28,068 nt of DNA from CALAED01 sp937891035 (GCA_035642125.1 DASQSZ010000294.1:1-28068), one strand, 5' to 3'. Counted from the stretch's first letter, positions 15,745 to 24,468 are shown. Notes: generated by a model from the sequence alone, not told the origin. Program-made: numbers and translations.

Positions 15745-15773
15745 AAGTGACTAGCGCTCGTAAAGGTTGTCAA
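15745..15773 (-). promoter_or_regulatory. Candidate promoter of the ligase/exporter cassette
   Basis: On the minus strand a perfect TTGACA (15773-15768) is followed after 17 bases by TCACTT (15750-15745), a weak -10. The first gene starts at 15577, leaving a leader of about 160 bases. The good -35, standard spacing and adjacent palindrome support it; the poor -10 counts against it. Confidence 0.35.
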
Positions 15774-15882
15774 GTTATCCGAACCTGGCCGGACGCGGCG
15801 GTGACGAAACGACGACGCTCTGCCTGTGACACCGGAAGGTCGTCGGCGGCGAGGTCGGTTGCTTCACAGCGACTCGCTTCTT

Positions 15883-18800
15883 CTAGCGACTCCCCAGTTT
15901 TGTGATCTCGATGGGGACGGCCCGGGTGTAGTGAAGCCGGCCGAAGTAGGTGACCTTGACCAGGGTCCACCAGTGGCCGCCGGGCCGCGCCGTGGGTTGC
16001 GCGCCGACGGCGTAGCGAAGGTCGGCGGTGGACCCGGGGGCGACGGCGAAGCCCTGCGTCCACGGGGTGATGTGCACGGCCGTGCCCCACGTGCCGTACG
16101 GGCTGAGCAGCTGCGCCTCGCCGCGCACCGCGCCGTCGGCCGTGTTGCGGAGCCGTACCACGAGCTCGCCGTGGCCGCCGGGGGGCAATGCGAACGCGGC
16201 CGGGTCGAGCGCGACGGCGAGCGGCTCGGCGGCCGGCCCCGAGCCGACCGTCACGACGTCCTCGAGTAGCTGGCCGAGCGGGTCGCGGACGCGGGCGGCG
16301 AGGAAGTGCGTCCCGGCTGCGGCCGCGGTGACCGTGAGCCGGAACGTGATGTGCTCGCCGGGGCCGAGGTCGTAGGCCAGCGGCGGGGCGTCGACCGTCA
16401 ACCCCGGCGATACCTCGAGCTCGACGACTCCGGCGGCCGGTTCCGCGGAACAGGCCACGGTGACCTGTACCTGCCCGGGGGAGCGTACGGACACCGGCGA
16501 GACGTGCACGCTGACCGGGAGGTAGCCGACCGGCGCCGGGCCCTTGTTGTGCAGCCAATAGCGGGTAAAGACCGGCTGGGCGGGCTCGATGTGCGGGGCG
16601 GGATCCACCGCGTGAACACCACGGGACGGCAGGGCGGCGATGGTCGCCACGTCCGCCGCGCCCAGCTCGGCCTCGATCTCGCCGGCGACGGTGCGCAGCC
16701 CGGACCGGCGTCTTTCCTCCAGCAGGTCGGTGCGCTCAGCGGCGGACACCCCGGGATGCAGCCGAATCCGGGCCGTGGTGGCGCGGCCCGCGGACTCATA
16801 CAGCCGCAGCGTGACCCCGGCCCCCGGATCCACCGCGCCGCGGCGACCGGAGGCCATCGGGTTGCCGCGCGGCTTGAGCGCGGTAAGGACCACGTTCGAC
16901 GGCTCCGCGGCGGCAAGGCTGGTGCCGGACCGCAGCCGGCCCGGATGCGGGTCGGCCGGAAGGGTGAGGATCGCGTGGTTGTACTCGGCGCCGGCCCGCA
17001 CGAACCCGGCGTCCCGCCAGTCGCCGTGGCCGGCCACCAGGCTGTAGGCGAAGGTGTGCGTCCAGTGCTGCCAGGCGAAGCTGGACCCGTCCGGCGCCGT
17101 ACGCCGCTCGCCGTCCAGCCAGACCCCGCACGGCCAGCCGCTGCACGCGCGCATCAGTGACAGGTACAGCGTGCCGTCCACGTCCGCCACGAAGCCGGGC
17201 GTGCCCTGGTTGAGCAGGCCGATCGAATAGTCGCCTGCCGGGTCGAGCGTGTCCCCGTACCCCACGTCGATGGTCGCGTCGCCGAGGTCGTCGGCGAGCT
17301 CCATGATCGCCGCCGGCAGGTCGGCGCCGGAGACGATGAGTACCGGCAGGTCATGGGGGCCGCGCACATCCGCGTCCGGCACCCACGTCCGCGCGATGGG
17401 GCGGGCGGCAGGGACGAGCACCCGTCCGGCGCCGCCCAGCGCCGTTCCGTAGGCCGGGTCGGCGGCGGCCAGCACCTGTGCCGCGACCGCGTTGTCCGCG
17501 CCGAGCACGATCCGTACGTCGGGCAGGTTCGAGTCCAGGTCGAGCGCGCCGTACCGCTCCGCGTCCGGTGCCGTGCAGGTGGCGGTGACGCCCTGGCCGG
17601 CCAGCCGGGCGAGCAGTTCGCGGACCTCCGCTGCGGCCTCGTCGCCGGCGGGCGCCACCACCTCGGCGATGCCGATCGCATGGCGCCTGCCGTCCGGCAG
17701 CGCGATGCGGACGGTGGCGCTCAGTCCCGCCCAGGTGTGCGCCGGCGCGTCCAGCGTCCACAGGTGCGGCCCCGCGTCCGCCTCCGGGAAGCCGAACGAG
17801 CGGCCGATCGCGGCGAACCCGACCTCGGCCACCGGCTTCGCCCCGGGTAGGTCGGCGGCGAACCGCACCCGCAGCAGGTGGTCCTGCCCGATCGAACCGT
17901 CCACGTGGGCGCGGAAGTCGACCCGTTCCACGCCGTCCCACAGCAGGGTCTCCTGCGTGACGCGCAGCCCGGCCAGCTCAGTCTCGGCGACCAGGCGGTG
18001 GCCGATCGGGCAGCGCTCCGCCCGGACCCGGCCGGGCCGCTCGCCGGTGCGGCGCCCCGGCCCTTTCGGCAGCAGATGCCACGGACCCTCGCCCCACACC
18101 GGGTGGTCGGCGTACTCCTCCTGCAGCACCAGCTCGGCGCCGAGCCCGTCCGGGCGCAGCAGCTCACGGCCGGATCGCAGGTCAACGACGCTGCTCAGAG
18201 CGCCGCCGCGGGCTGGGTCGGCCGTCACCCGGAAGGCCGCGTTCGCGGCGGCGGTGCCGTCAGCCGGAGCCCACCCCGGCGGCACGTCGCCGGCGTCGGT
18301 CACCCGGTAAATCCGGAAGCCGAGCGGCGGCACGTCCTTGGCGAGAAAGGCGAGCGTGATCAAGTGGAGTGAGCCGTCGCGGTGGCGCCGCACCCCTTCC
18401 GCGACCGCGGGTACCACGGCGCCGTCATCGGCCCGCACCTCCACTCCCGTCGTCGCACCGGGCGGGTAGGCGAGCTGAACCGTCGTGATGCCGTCGCGAC
18501 GCCACGACAGCGTGTTCACCGCCAAGACCGGGCGGCCCGCGCCGCGGGTGTCCGCGCGCCGCGCGATCTCGGCGATCGCCGCGTCCCGTACCGACCGGCC
18601 CAGCTCGTAGGCCTCCCGCCAGCCGCCGAGCAGGTCGAGATACACCTGGTCGGACTCGCTGCCGGTGATGGCGTCGTGGTGGGCGCCGAAGGCCAGCTGC
18701 CGCCACGCCTTGTCCAGCGCCGAGCTCGGGTAGCGCTCCGCGCCGACCAGGGTCGCCAGGGTGGCCAGCCGCTCCCCGTCCAGCACCGCCACCTCGGCGG

Positions 18801-20079
18801 CGCGCTGCGCCTGCTTGGTGTCGATGTACGACACGTCGCAGCCGGTGTAGACCGGGTTCATGTCCCTCGTCTGCGGGCTGAGGCGCCGGCCGGACGCCGT
18901 CGTCTCGGCGCGGACGGCGGCGAAGAACTCGCGGGGCAGGCCGGTCTGGAAGCGCGGCCAAAGGTAGCGCTTTGGCCAGGCCCGGTGGATCTCGGTGCAC
19001 CAGCGCGAGGGCACCACGTGGTCGGCCCCGACCGGCAGCAGCACGTTGCGTGTCGCCGCGACCGGCTTGAGCTCGCTGAACTGCCGGTACGCCTCGTCCA
19101 TGGCCTCCTTTATGGTTTCCGCGCGGTTGTCGATCTCCCAGCCGGCGCCGTAGTGGTTGGCCATGTAGCTGGTGAGCAGGCCGCGCCCGCTCGGCGATAT
19201 CCATTCGAACTCGCTCGGGAACTGCATGCGCGTGTTGTCGCCCACGTGCCGGTTCGGCCCCCACATGTGGAACGGCCCGCGTGCCCAGGCGCTGGAGTCG
19301 AGCCCGGCGTCGGCCATCAGGCCCGGATAGGCGGGGTCGTGGCCGAAGACGTCGAGCATCCAGGCCGACCGCGGGTCGCCGCCGATCACGTCGCGCTGGT
19401 AGCCGACGCCATAGGCGGCGTTGCGGATCGTCGACTCGGGGTGCGTGAGGTTGGTGTTGGCCTCGTTGTAGTTGCCGCCCACCAGCTCGACCCGGCCTTC
19501 GCGGAGGAACCTGCGCAGGTCGGCCCGGTCCTCGGGGCAGGCGTCCCAGTGCGGCTTCAGGTAGTCGAGCTCGGCGAGGACGAACTTGTAGTCGGGGTCG
19601 CGGCGGGCCGCGTCGAGGTGCGCGCGGACGAGGTCGAAGGCGGTCTTGACGACGGGCCGGCGCAGGCTCTCGGCGGCGGGCAGGTCGTACCTGGCCTCAG
19701 TGAAGCCGGCCTGAGTGTTCCACCACACCGGGTCGTAGTGGAAGTGGGAGACCATCCACATGGTCCAGCCCGTCGCGGCCACCTCGATCTCGGCCTCGGC
19801 GCTCGCCCGGTCGCCGCCGGTCTCGGCGACGGCGGTGACCCGGCGCGACGTGCCCTCGGCGGCCGGCGCCGCGACGGTTACGCCCACCTCGGCCACTTGC
19901 TCCTCGCCGGCCGGGAGGCCGGGCACGACCTCGGGCTCCGGCGTGGTCACGGCGGGCCCCTCGACCCGTACCCGGACCGGACCGGCGGCCGCGCCGCGGA
20001 CGGTGACCCGGACGACCTGGCGAGGACGCCGGGCAGTGCCGATAAAGAGATCGGTGGACTCGACGGCACTGATCCGCAT
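15883..20079 (-). CDS. GH38 alpha-mannosidase-like glycoside hydrolase, multidomain
   Basis: A 1398-residue protein. The first 100 residues form a beta-rich domain. The GH38 catalytic domain follows: HFHYDPVWW (112-120; H114 and D116 as metal ligands), DVFGHDP (D243, expected nucleophile) and FGAHHDAITGS (464-473). Middle and C-terminal beta-sandwich domains follow, and the last 120 residues resemble NEW3-type repeats (LPPGGHGELVVRLRN, then a W-rich end). GH38 enzymes are zinc-dependent retaining alpha-mannosidases. The length exceeds the usual 800-1050 residues through added beta domains. No signal peptide is visible, so it would act in the cytoplasm on imported mannosides or leave by another route. 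The ATG at 20079 has GAGG five bases upstream. It is divergent from the degraded operon and the secreted GH2 gene. Confidence 0.88.
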   Translation of the reverse strand: MRISAVESTDLFIGTARRPRQVVRVTVRGAAAGPVRVRVEGPAVTTPEPEVVPGLPAGEEQVAEVGVTVAAPAAEGTSRRVTAVAETGGDRASAEAEIEVAATGWTMWMVSHFHYDPVWWNTQAGFTEARYDLPAAESLRRPVVKTAFDLVRAHLDAARRDPDYKFVLAELDYLKPHWDACPEDRADLRRFLREGRVELVGGNYNEANTNLTHPESTIRNAAYGVGYQRDVIGGDPRSAWMLDVFGHDPAYPGLMADAGLDSSAWARGPFHMWGPNRHVGDNTRMQFPSEFEWISPSGRGLLTSYMANHYGAGWEIDNRAETIKEAMDEAYRQFSELKPVAATRNVLLPVGADHVVPSRWCTEIHRAWPKRYLWPRFQTGLPREFFAAVRAETTASGRRLSPQTRDMNPVYTGCDVSYIDTKQAQRAAEVAVLDGERLATLATLVGAERYPSSALDKAWRQLAFGAHHDAITGSESDQVYLDLLGGWREAYELGRSVRDAAIAEIARRADTRGAGRPVLAVNTLSWRRDGITTVQLAYPPGATTGVEVRADDGAVVPAVAEGVRRHRDGSLHLITLAFLAKDVPPLGFRIYRVTDAGDVPPGWAPADGTAAANAAFRVTADPARGGALSSVVDLRSGRELLRPDGLGAELVLQEEYADHPVWGEGPWHLLPKGPGRRTGERPGRVRAERCPIGHRLVAETELAGLRVTQETLLWDGVERVDFRAHVDGSIGQDHLLRVRFAADLPGAKPVAEVGFAAIGRSFGFPEADAGPHLWTLDAPAHTWAGLSATVRIALPDGRRHAIGIAEVVAPAGDEAAAEVRELLARLAGQGVTATCTAPDAERYGALDLDSNLPDVRIVLGADNAVAAQVLAAADPAYGTALGGAGRVLVPAARPIARTWVPDADVRGPHDLPVLIVSGADLPAAIMELADDLGDATIDVGYGDTLDPAGDYSIGLLNQGTPGFVADVDGTLYLSLMRACSGWPCGVWLDGERRTAPDGSSFAWQHWTHTFAYSLVAGHGDWRDAGFVRAGAEYNHAILTLPADPHPGRLRSGTSLAAAEPSNVVLTALKPRGNPMASGRRGAVDPGAGVTLRLYESAGRATTARIRLHPGVSAAERTDLLEERRRSGLRTVAGEIEAELGAADVATIAALPSRGVHAVDPAPHIEPAQPVFTRYWLHNKGPAPVGYLPVSVHVSPVSVRSPGQVQVTVACSAEPAAGVVELEVSPGLTVDAPPLAYDLGPGEHITFRLTVTAAAAGTHFLAARVRDPLGQLLEDVVTVGSGPAAEPLAVALDPAAFALPPGGHGELVVRLRNTADGAVRGEAQLLSPYGTWGTAVHITPWTQGFAVAPGSTADLRYAVGAQPTARPGGHWWTLVKVTYFGRLHYTRAVPIEITKLGSR

Positions 20080-20287
20080 GGCTACCTCGCTCCACGCTTT
20101 CGACGCCGGCAGGTGCTTCCCACCTTCGCACAGGCGCCACGGGTGACCGGTCCATCCCGCTGGGTGCGCGCGGGGTGTGAGCGGGCATTACCGGGCGCGG
20201 GAGATAGGTCACCGGAGCGGGAGAGCGGTGGGACCTTTCGGCGCTCGGGCGCACGCGACCGCGGGGGAATTGGCTGCTGCCGGCGGG

Positions 20288-20542
20288 CTCACTCCCCCAA
20301 AAAATTTTTCCTTCGCGTTCCTGCCGCAGTTCATCGGGGCCGGCGAGACGCACGCGCTGTTCCATATGCTCGAGTTGAGCCTGGTCTTTATGCTGCTCAC
20401 CTTCGTTGTCTTCGCCGGCTACGGAATATTCGCCGCGGCGGCCCGCAACCATGTCATCTCCCGTCCCCGTGTGCTCGCCCGGATGCGCCGCTTGTTCGCC
20501 GGCGCGTTCATCGCTCTCGGCGCCCGCCTTCTCACTTCGTGA
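20288..20542 (+). pseudogene. LysE/RhtB-type exporter remnant (C-terminal part)
   Basis: This stretch encodes LTPPKNFSFAFLPQF, then a hydrophobic segment LSLVFMLLTFVVFAGYGIF and LFAGAFIALGARLL, ending at TGA 20542. It matches the last 85 or so residues of LysE/RhtB amino-acid exporters. The roughly 120 N-terminal residues with the first membrane segments and the T-P-G-P motif are missing. The open frame can be extended to an ATG at 20177, but that part is unlike any exporter. A C5-A6-T5 homopolymer run (20294-20309) sits at the start of the conserved part. The protein could not form a working exporter. It was formerly coupled to the next remnant, whose GAGG site overlaps this stop. Confidence 0.72.
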
Positions 20543-20550
20543 GGCAACGC

Positions 20551-20628
20551 ATGTATTTCCAGCATTCAACTGAGATCTGGGCTGATTTCGCGGAGCTCGC
20601 GGCCGGCACGCTCATGGCCGAAGGGTAA
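20551..20628 (+). pseudogene. B3/B4 tRNA-binding-domain protein remnant (N-terminal 25 residues)
   Basis: ATG 20551, with GAGG six bases upstream overlapping the exporter stop, opens a 25-residue frame, MYFQHSTEIWADFAELAAGT and five more residues, ending TAA. This is very like the start of actinobacterial B3/B4-domain proteins (pheT B3/B4-like), which begin with a F-Q-H-x-x-E-I-W-x-D-F-P-E-L pattern and are more than 200 residues long. Nothing downstream continues the match, so the gene is cut off. Recognition is from memory of the family N terminus. Confidence 0.55.
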
Positions 20629-20771
20629 TTTAACCATCAATCGTTTATGTTGTCGTAATAGGGAAACTCGCGGTGGCGGAGCATGCGCAGAACTATCCCC
20701 GGCGCTCGCGGGCGACAGGTCGAGGCGCCCGCCCCAGTGTTCCGAAACGGATCACGTCAGCGCGATCGTCG

Positions 20772-20800
20772 TTGACAGCTTCGTGATCTGGGCGGACGAT
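20772..20800 (+). promoter_or_regulatory. Candidate promoter of the secreted GH2 gene
   Basis: TTGACA (20772-20777), a 17-base spacer, then GACGAT (20795-20800). The -35 is perfect and the -10 matches at three of six positions. It would give a leader of about 60 bases to the ATG at 20867. The 238 bases from 20629 to 20866 contain no other gene. Confidence 0.45.
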
Positions 20801-20866
20801 AGCGAGACTTGTTGGGATTGCTTGATTTGTGTTGATATATGTCGGATCTCCGGATGGTGAGGGCCG

Positions 20867-23800
20867 ATGCCTGGAACCCCGCTCAACAGGAGCCTCGCCG
20901 TGCTGGCCGCGGCGGCCGGCCTTTTCGTCCTGGGACTCGCGGGCGGGGCGTCGCCCGTCCAGGCCGGGCCCGCGCCGTCGGGGGCCATGTTCGCGGCGCC
21001 CGGCCACGGAAGCGCCGCCCCGGTGGGTGCGGCGCGCAGCCAGGACTTCGGCCAGGGCTGGCGGTTCGCGCTCGTCAATCCCGAGGGCATCACTGATCCG
21101 ACGGGCGCCTTCGCCAACGCCGATGAGCCGGACTTCGACGACTCCTCCTGGCGCAAGGTCAACCTGCCGCACGACTGGAGCATCGAACTCAACCCGACGG
21201 CGAATGGCGGGACCAACAGCGGCACCGGGTTCTTGCAAGGCGGCCTCGGCTGGTATCGCAAGAGCTTTACGCTGCCGCCGTCCATGGCTGGCAAACAAAT
21301 TTCGGTCGAGTTCGACGGCGTATATATGGACTCCTCTATTTACGTCAACGGGCGGCTCGCCGGGACCCATCCGTACGGCTACACAGGATTCGCCATCGAC
21401 CTGTCCCAACTGGCGCACACGGACGGCACGACGCCCAACGTCATCGCCGTCAAGGTGCAAAACCAATTGCCCAGCAGCCGGTGGTATTCGGGCAGCGGCA
21501 TCTATCGCAACGTCCATCTCGTCGTCACCGACCCGGTGCACGTGGCCAGGCACGGCGTGTTCGTCACGACGCCGGACGTCGAGCGGACCTTCGCCGCCGG
21601 CTACGCGACCGTCCGCGTGCGGACGAGCGTGGCCGGCGCCGGCCCGCCGGTGGAGGTCGTCTCCACGATCCGCGACGCCCGCGGCCGGGCCGTCGCCGCG
21701 CACACCGCGACGGCCACGCCGGGCGGCGAGCCTGCGACCGGCGACATCCGGCTGCCCGACCCGCACCTGTGGTCGACCGACGATCCGTACCTGTACACCC
21801 TGCGGACCGACGTACGGGCGGGCGGCCGCACGGTGGACACGACCACGACCACCTTCGGCGTCAGGTGGTTCAAGTTCGACCCGGACGACGGCTTTTCCCT
21901 CAACGGCCAGACCATGAAGCTCAAGGGCGTCGACCTGCACCACGACATGGGCGCGCTGGGCAGCGCGGTCAACAGGGACGCGCTCGTCCGGCAAATGAAG
22001 ATCATGAAGAGCATGGGGGTCAATGCCTTCCGCACCTCACACAACCCGCCGGCGCCCGAGCTGATCGACGTCTGCCAGCGGCTCGGCATCGTGATGATGG
22101 TCGAGGCGTTCGACACCTGGCGCACGCCCAAGGTCAGGTTCGACTACGGCCGGTTCTTCGACGCCAACAGCGACGCCGACGTCAAGGAGATGGTGCACGC
22201 CGCCAAGAACTCCCCGGCCGTCGTGCTGTGGTCGATCGGCAACGAGATCCCGGACTCGACGAACGCGGCCGTCGGGGTGCCCATGGCGCGGCGGCTCATC
22301 GCCGACGTGAAGTCCATCGACACCACCCGCCCGATCGTCATGGGTTCCGACAAGTACCGCACCGTGCCGGCGCCCGGCTCCGCGCAGGATCAGATCCTGA
22401 GCCTGCTCGACGGCATGGGCCTCAACTACAACACGGCCGGTTCTGTCGACGCGTTGCACGCCCGCTACCCGACGAAGTTCTTCTTCGAGTCCGAGTCGTC
22501 GTCGGAGGAGTCGACCCGCGGCGTCTACCAGGACCCCGACCAGCTCAACACCGGTGAGAATTACACGCCGGGCAAGCGCGGCACCTCCTCCTACGACAAC
22601 AACCTGGCGCCGTGGACGATGAGCGGCGAGTACGGGCTGAAAAAGGACCGCGACCGCGCCTTCTTCGCCGGCGAGTTCCTGTGGTCGGGCATCGACTACA
22701 TCGGCGAGCCGACCCCCTACGACGTCTTCCCGGTCAAGGCGTCGTTCTTCGGCGCCGTCGACACCGCCGGCTTCCCGAAGGACATGTACTGGCTGTTCCG
22801 CAGCCAGTGGACCGACGAGCCCATGGTGCACCTACTGCCGATGAACTGGACCGATCACCGGCCGGGTGAGCCGGTCCAGGTGTGGGCGTACGCCAACGTC
22901 GATGAGGTCGAGCTGTTCTTGAACGGCAGGTCGCTCGGCGTACGGTCGTTTGACCGCAAGACGACGACCGACGGCCGGCCCTACCTTGAGACCACCGAGC
23001 CGACCGGCGACGACAAGAACGTCACGACGGGCCCGTTCCCCGGCAGCTACACCAGCCCGAACGGCAGCGCCGGCAAGCTGCACCTGACGTGGCACGTCCC
23101 GTTCGCGCCGGGCCGCCTGGTCGCCAAGGCAAGCCAGAACGGCAAGGTCGTGGCCACCGACGAGCTCGTCACTGCTGGGCGCCCCGCGGCGCTGCGGCTC
23201 ACCCCCGACAAACGGATCATCGCCGCCGACGGCAAGGCCCTGTCATTCGTGACCGTCGACGTCGTGGACGACCGCGGCGTCACCGTCCCCGGCGCCACCA
23301 ACGCGATCGACGTCAAGGTCACCGGCGGCGGCCTGCTGGCCGGCCTCGACAACGGCAGGCAGGAGAGCGCCGAGAACTACAAGGCTTCGTCCCGGCGGGC
23401 CTGGGGCGGCAAGGCGCTGGCCATCGTCCAGTCGACGGGACGGGCCGGACCCGTCACCATCACGGCCACCTCGCCCGGACTGCGGGCGGGCGGCGCGACG
23501 ATCGCCGCGACCGCAGTGCCAGGGCCGGCCCCGGCGGCGGCCGACCCCTACCAGGCCCCGCCGCCCGTCGAGATACCCGAGTCGGCGGCGGACGCGAGCT
23601 ACTCCGGCGCGCCGGACACCCTGCCGGCCGCCATGCTTGACGGCGACCTGGCCACCGGCTGGTCGAACTTCTACAACAAGGCGGCCACGGCGCTGCTGCC
23701 CGCCATCAGCCGGGCGCACGCCGCGGAGTGGGTCTCGATGGCGGTGGCGCCGGACGGCGGCGGCCGACCGGCCGCGGTCGGCCGAATGCAAGCGTTCTTC

Positions 23801-24037
23801 ACGCTCGACGGTGCCAACGCCATGCCCGCCCAGATCGCCGTCAGCCACTGGAACGGCCGGACGTTCGTCCCGGTGCGCAACCTCCGGGTCGACAAGGCCA
23901 CCGCGTCGAACCAGCCGACGACCCTCACCTTCGACCCGGTCCGGACGACCAAGATGAGATTGGACCTGACCAGCCCGGCGCCCGGCACCTCGACCGGCTT
24001 CCTCAGGATCGCCGAGCTCACGGTCGGCCAAACGTGA
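20867..24037 (+). CDS. Secreted GH2 beta-galactosidase-like enzyme, multidomain
   Basis: A 1056-residue GH2 enzyme with a Sec signal peptide: N-R start, hydrophobic AVLAAAAGLFVLGLAGGA and a V-Q-A cleavage site near residue 33. The sugar-binding domain has PHDWSIELN, GGLGWYRKSF and GVYMDSSIYVNG. The barrel has LKGVDLHHDMGALG, FRTSHNPP and SIGNE with acid/base E460. The likely nucleophile is E542 in FESESSSEE, aligned with the S-E-T-S-S motif of this GH2 group. GEFLWSGIDYIGEPTPY follows. After the barrel come a DUF4982-like Ig domain, a further Ig domain (RLTPDKRIIAADG) and a discoidin-like C-terminal domain. The start ATG at 20867 follows GTGAGGG closely. It probably attacks galactoside chains outside the cell. 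Galactosidase specificity is inferred; other GH2 activities are possible. Confidence 0.9.
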   Translation: MPGTPLNRSLAVLAAAAGLFVLGLAGGASPVQAGPAPSGAMFAAPGHGSAAPVGAARSQDFGQGWRFALVNPEGITDPTGAFANADEPDFDDSSWRKVNLPHDWSIELNPTANGGTNSGTGFLQGGLGWYRKSFTLPPSMAGKQISVEFDGVYMDSSIYVNGRLAGTHPYGYTGFAIDLSQLAHTDGTTPNVIAVKVQNQLPSSRWYSGSGIYRNVHLVVTDPVHVARHGVFVTTPDVERTFAAGYATVRVRTSVAGAGPPVEVVSTIRDARGRAVAAHTATATPGGEPATGDIRLPDPHLWSTDDPYLYTLRTDVRAGGRTVDTTTTTFGVRWFKFDPDDGFSLNGQTMKLKGVDLHHDMGALGSAVNRDALVRQMKIMKSMGVNAFRTSHNPPAPELIDVCQRLGIVMMVEAFDTWRTPKVRFDYGRFFDANSDADVKEMVHAAKNSPAVVLWSIGNEIPDSTNAAVGVPMARRLIADVKSIDTTRPIVMGSDKYRTVPAPGSAQDQILSLLDGMGLNYNTAGSVDALHARYPTKFFFESESSSEESTRGVYQDPDQLNTGENYTPGKRGTSSYDNNLAPWTMSGEYGLKKDRDRAFFAGEFLWSGIDYIGEPTPYDVFPVKASFFGAVDTAGFPKDMYWLFRSQWTDEPMVHLLPMNWTDHRPGEPVQVWAYANVDEVELFLNGRSLGVRSFDRKTTTDGRPYLETTEPTGDDKNVTTGPFPGSYTSPNGSAGKLHLTWHVPFAPGRLVAKASQNGKVVATDELVTAGRPAALRLTPDKRIIAADGKALSFVTVDVVDDRGVTVPGATNAIDVKVTGGGLLAGLDNGRQESAENYKASSRRAWGGKALAIVQSTGRAGPVTITATSPGLRAGGATIAATAVPGPAPAAADPYQAPPPVEIPESAADASYSGAPDTLPAAMLDGDLATGWSNFYNKAATALLPAISRAHAAEWVSMAVAPDGGGRPAAVGRMQAFFTLDGANAMPAQIAVSHWNGRTFVPVRNLRVDKATASNQPTTLTFDPVRTTKMRLDLTSPAPGTSTGFLRIAELTVGQT

Positions 24038-24084
24038 TTTCCTTGTGTCATGAGCCGGGGGGTACGAGGTTTCCGCGCGGTGAA

Positions 24085-24113
24085 CGAGAAGGGTGAGCGA
24101 CCCATGAGCCGGG
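24085..24113 (+). repeat. Duplicated leader and start-codon module, first copy
   Basis: 29 bases identical to 24174-24202, with about 20 further upstream bases similar. Each copy holds AAGGGTGAGCGACCC, then ATGAGCCGGG, that is, a ribosome site plus start codon. The copies are 89 bases apart. Confidence 0.9.
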
Positions 24114-24196
24114 AGCGAGTCCGCCGAGTGAGTGGAGTGGAGGGCCGAGGGACGAGGTCCTCCGCGAAGCGAGCGAGAAGGGTGAGCGACCCATGA
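24104..24196 (+). CDS. 30-codon upstream ORF coupled to the split NHase beta gene
   Basis: The ATG of the first leader copy opens a frame of 30 codons (MSRERVRRVSGVEG, then arginine- and serine-rich), ending at TGA 24194-24196. That stop overlaps the start ATG of the nitrile hydratase gene at 24193 (ATGA). The first three residues copy the downstream protein; the rest matches nothing I recognise. It probably arose from duplication of the leader, and may now only feed ribosomes to the next gene. I doubt that the peptide has its own function. Confidence 0.35.
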   Translation: MSRERVRRVSGVEGRGTRSSAKRARRVSDP

Positions 24197-24202
24197 GCCG
24201 GG
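24174..24202 (+). repeat. Duplicated leader and start-codon module, second copy
   Basis: Identical to 24085-24113. It contains the ribosome site and start of the gene at 24193. A diverged relative, GGGTGAGTGACCCGTGAG, precedes the alpha-subunit gene at 24840. Confidence 0.9.
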
Positions 24203-24468
24203 TCAACGACGTTGGCGGGCAGACGGGCTTCGGTGCGGTCAGGGTCGAGGCGGACGAGCCGCCCTTCCACGCCGACTGGGAGGCCCGTGTCTACGCGCTG
24301 AACGCCGCGCTGCTCAAGCGCGGTGTCTACAACCTCGATGAGTTCCGCGACGCGATCGAGCGGATGCCGCCCGGCGAGTATCTCGCGGCCTCCTATTACG
24401 AACGGTGGCTGGCGGCGATGGAGCGGCTGACCCGGGACCGCGTTCCAGGCAGTGCCGCGGATGACTGA
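24193..24468 (+). CDS. Nitrile hydratase/thiocyanate hydrolase subunit, N-terminal half of beta
   Basis: A 91-residue protein equal to the first part of a nitrile hydratase beta subunit: NDVGGQTGFG (5-14), DEPPFHADWEARVYAL, then NLDEFRDAIERMPPGEYL and YYERWLAAMERL. R52 in DEFR lines up with Arg52 of the Pseudonocardia thermophila cobalt enzyme, which hydrogen-bonds the oxidised cysteines. It ends where a normal beta subunit would continue for about 140 residues; the rest is the next gene, as in thiocyanate hydrolase and toyocamycin nitrile hydratase. It is not the similar activator protein, which lacks the D-V-G-G motif. The start ATG at 24193 has AAGGGTGAG upstream. It overlaps the next gene by eight bases. 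Confidence 0.87.
   Translation: MSRVNDVGGQTGFGAVRVEADEPPFHADWEARVYALNAALLKRGVYNLDEFRDAIERMPPGEYLAASYYERWLAAMERLTRDRVPGSAADD

Larger units (their letters stand above)
15578..15882. other. Gene-free regulatory region between GH38 gene and ligase cassette
   Basis: 305 bases without a supportable gene, visibly richer in A+T than its surroundings. It is downstream of the GH38 gene and upstream of the minus-strand cassette. It contains a TTGACA element (15768-15773, minus strand), a perfect 16-base palindrome (15726-15741), and a second TTGACT element (15708-15713, minus strand) without a clear -10. No obvious GH38 terminator hairpin was found. Confidence 0.6.

Noticed and set aside
20140..20212. 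GGTGACC and GGTCACC inverted repeat in the GH38 upstream region
   Set aside because: The arms are more than 50 bases apart, so this is likely chance in a G+C-rich region.
18382..20628. 748-residue plus-strand open frame
   Set aside because: Antisense to the GH38 catalytic domain. Only its last 25 codons (from 20551) are meaningful, as the B3/B4-type remnant.
24193..24468. Reading the 91-residue protein as a nitrile hydratase activator
   Set aside because: It has D-V-G-G, F-H-x-x-W-E-x-R-V and D-E-F-R at true beta-subunit positions, and the matching C-terminal half follows directly.
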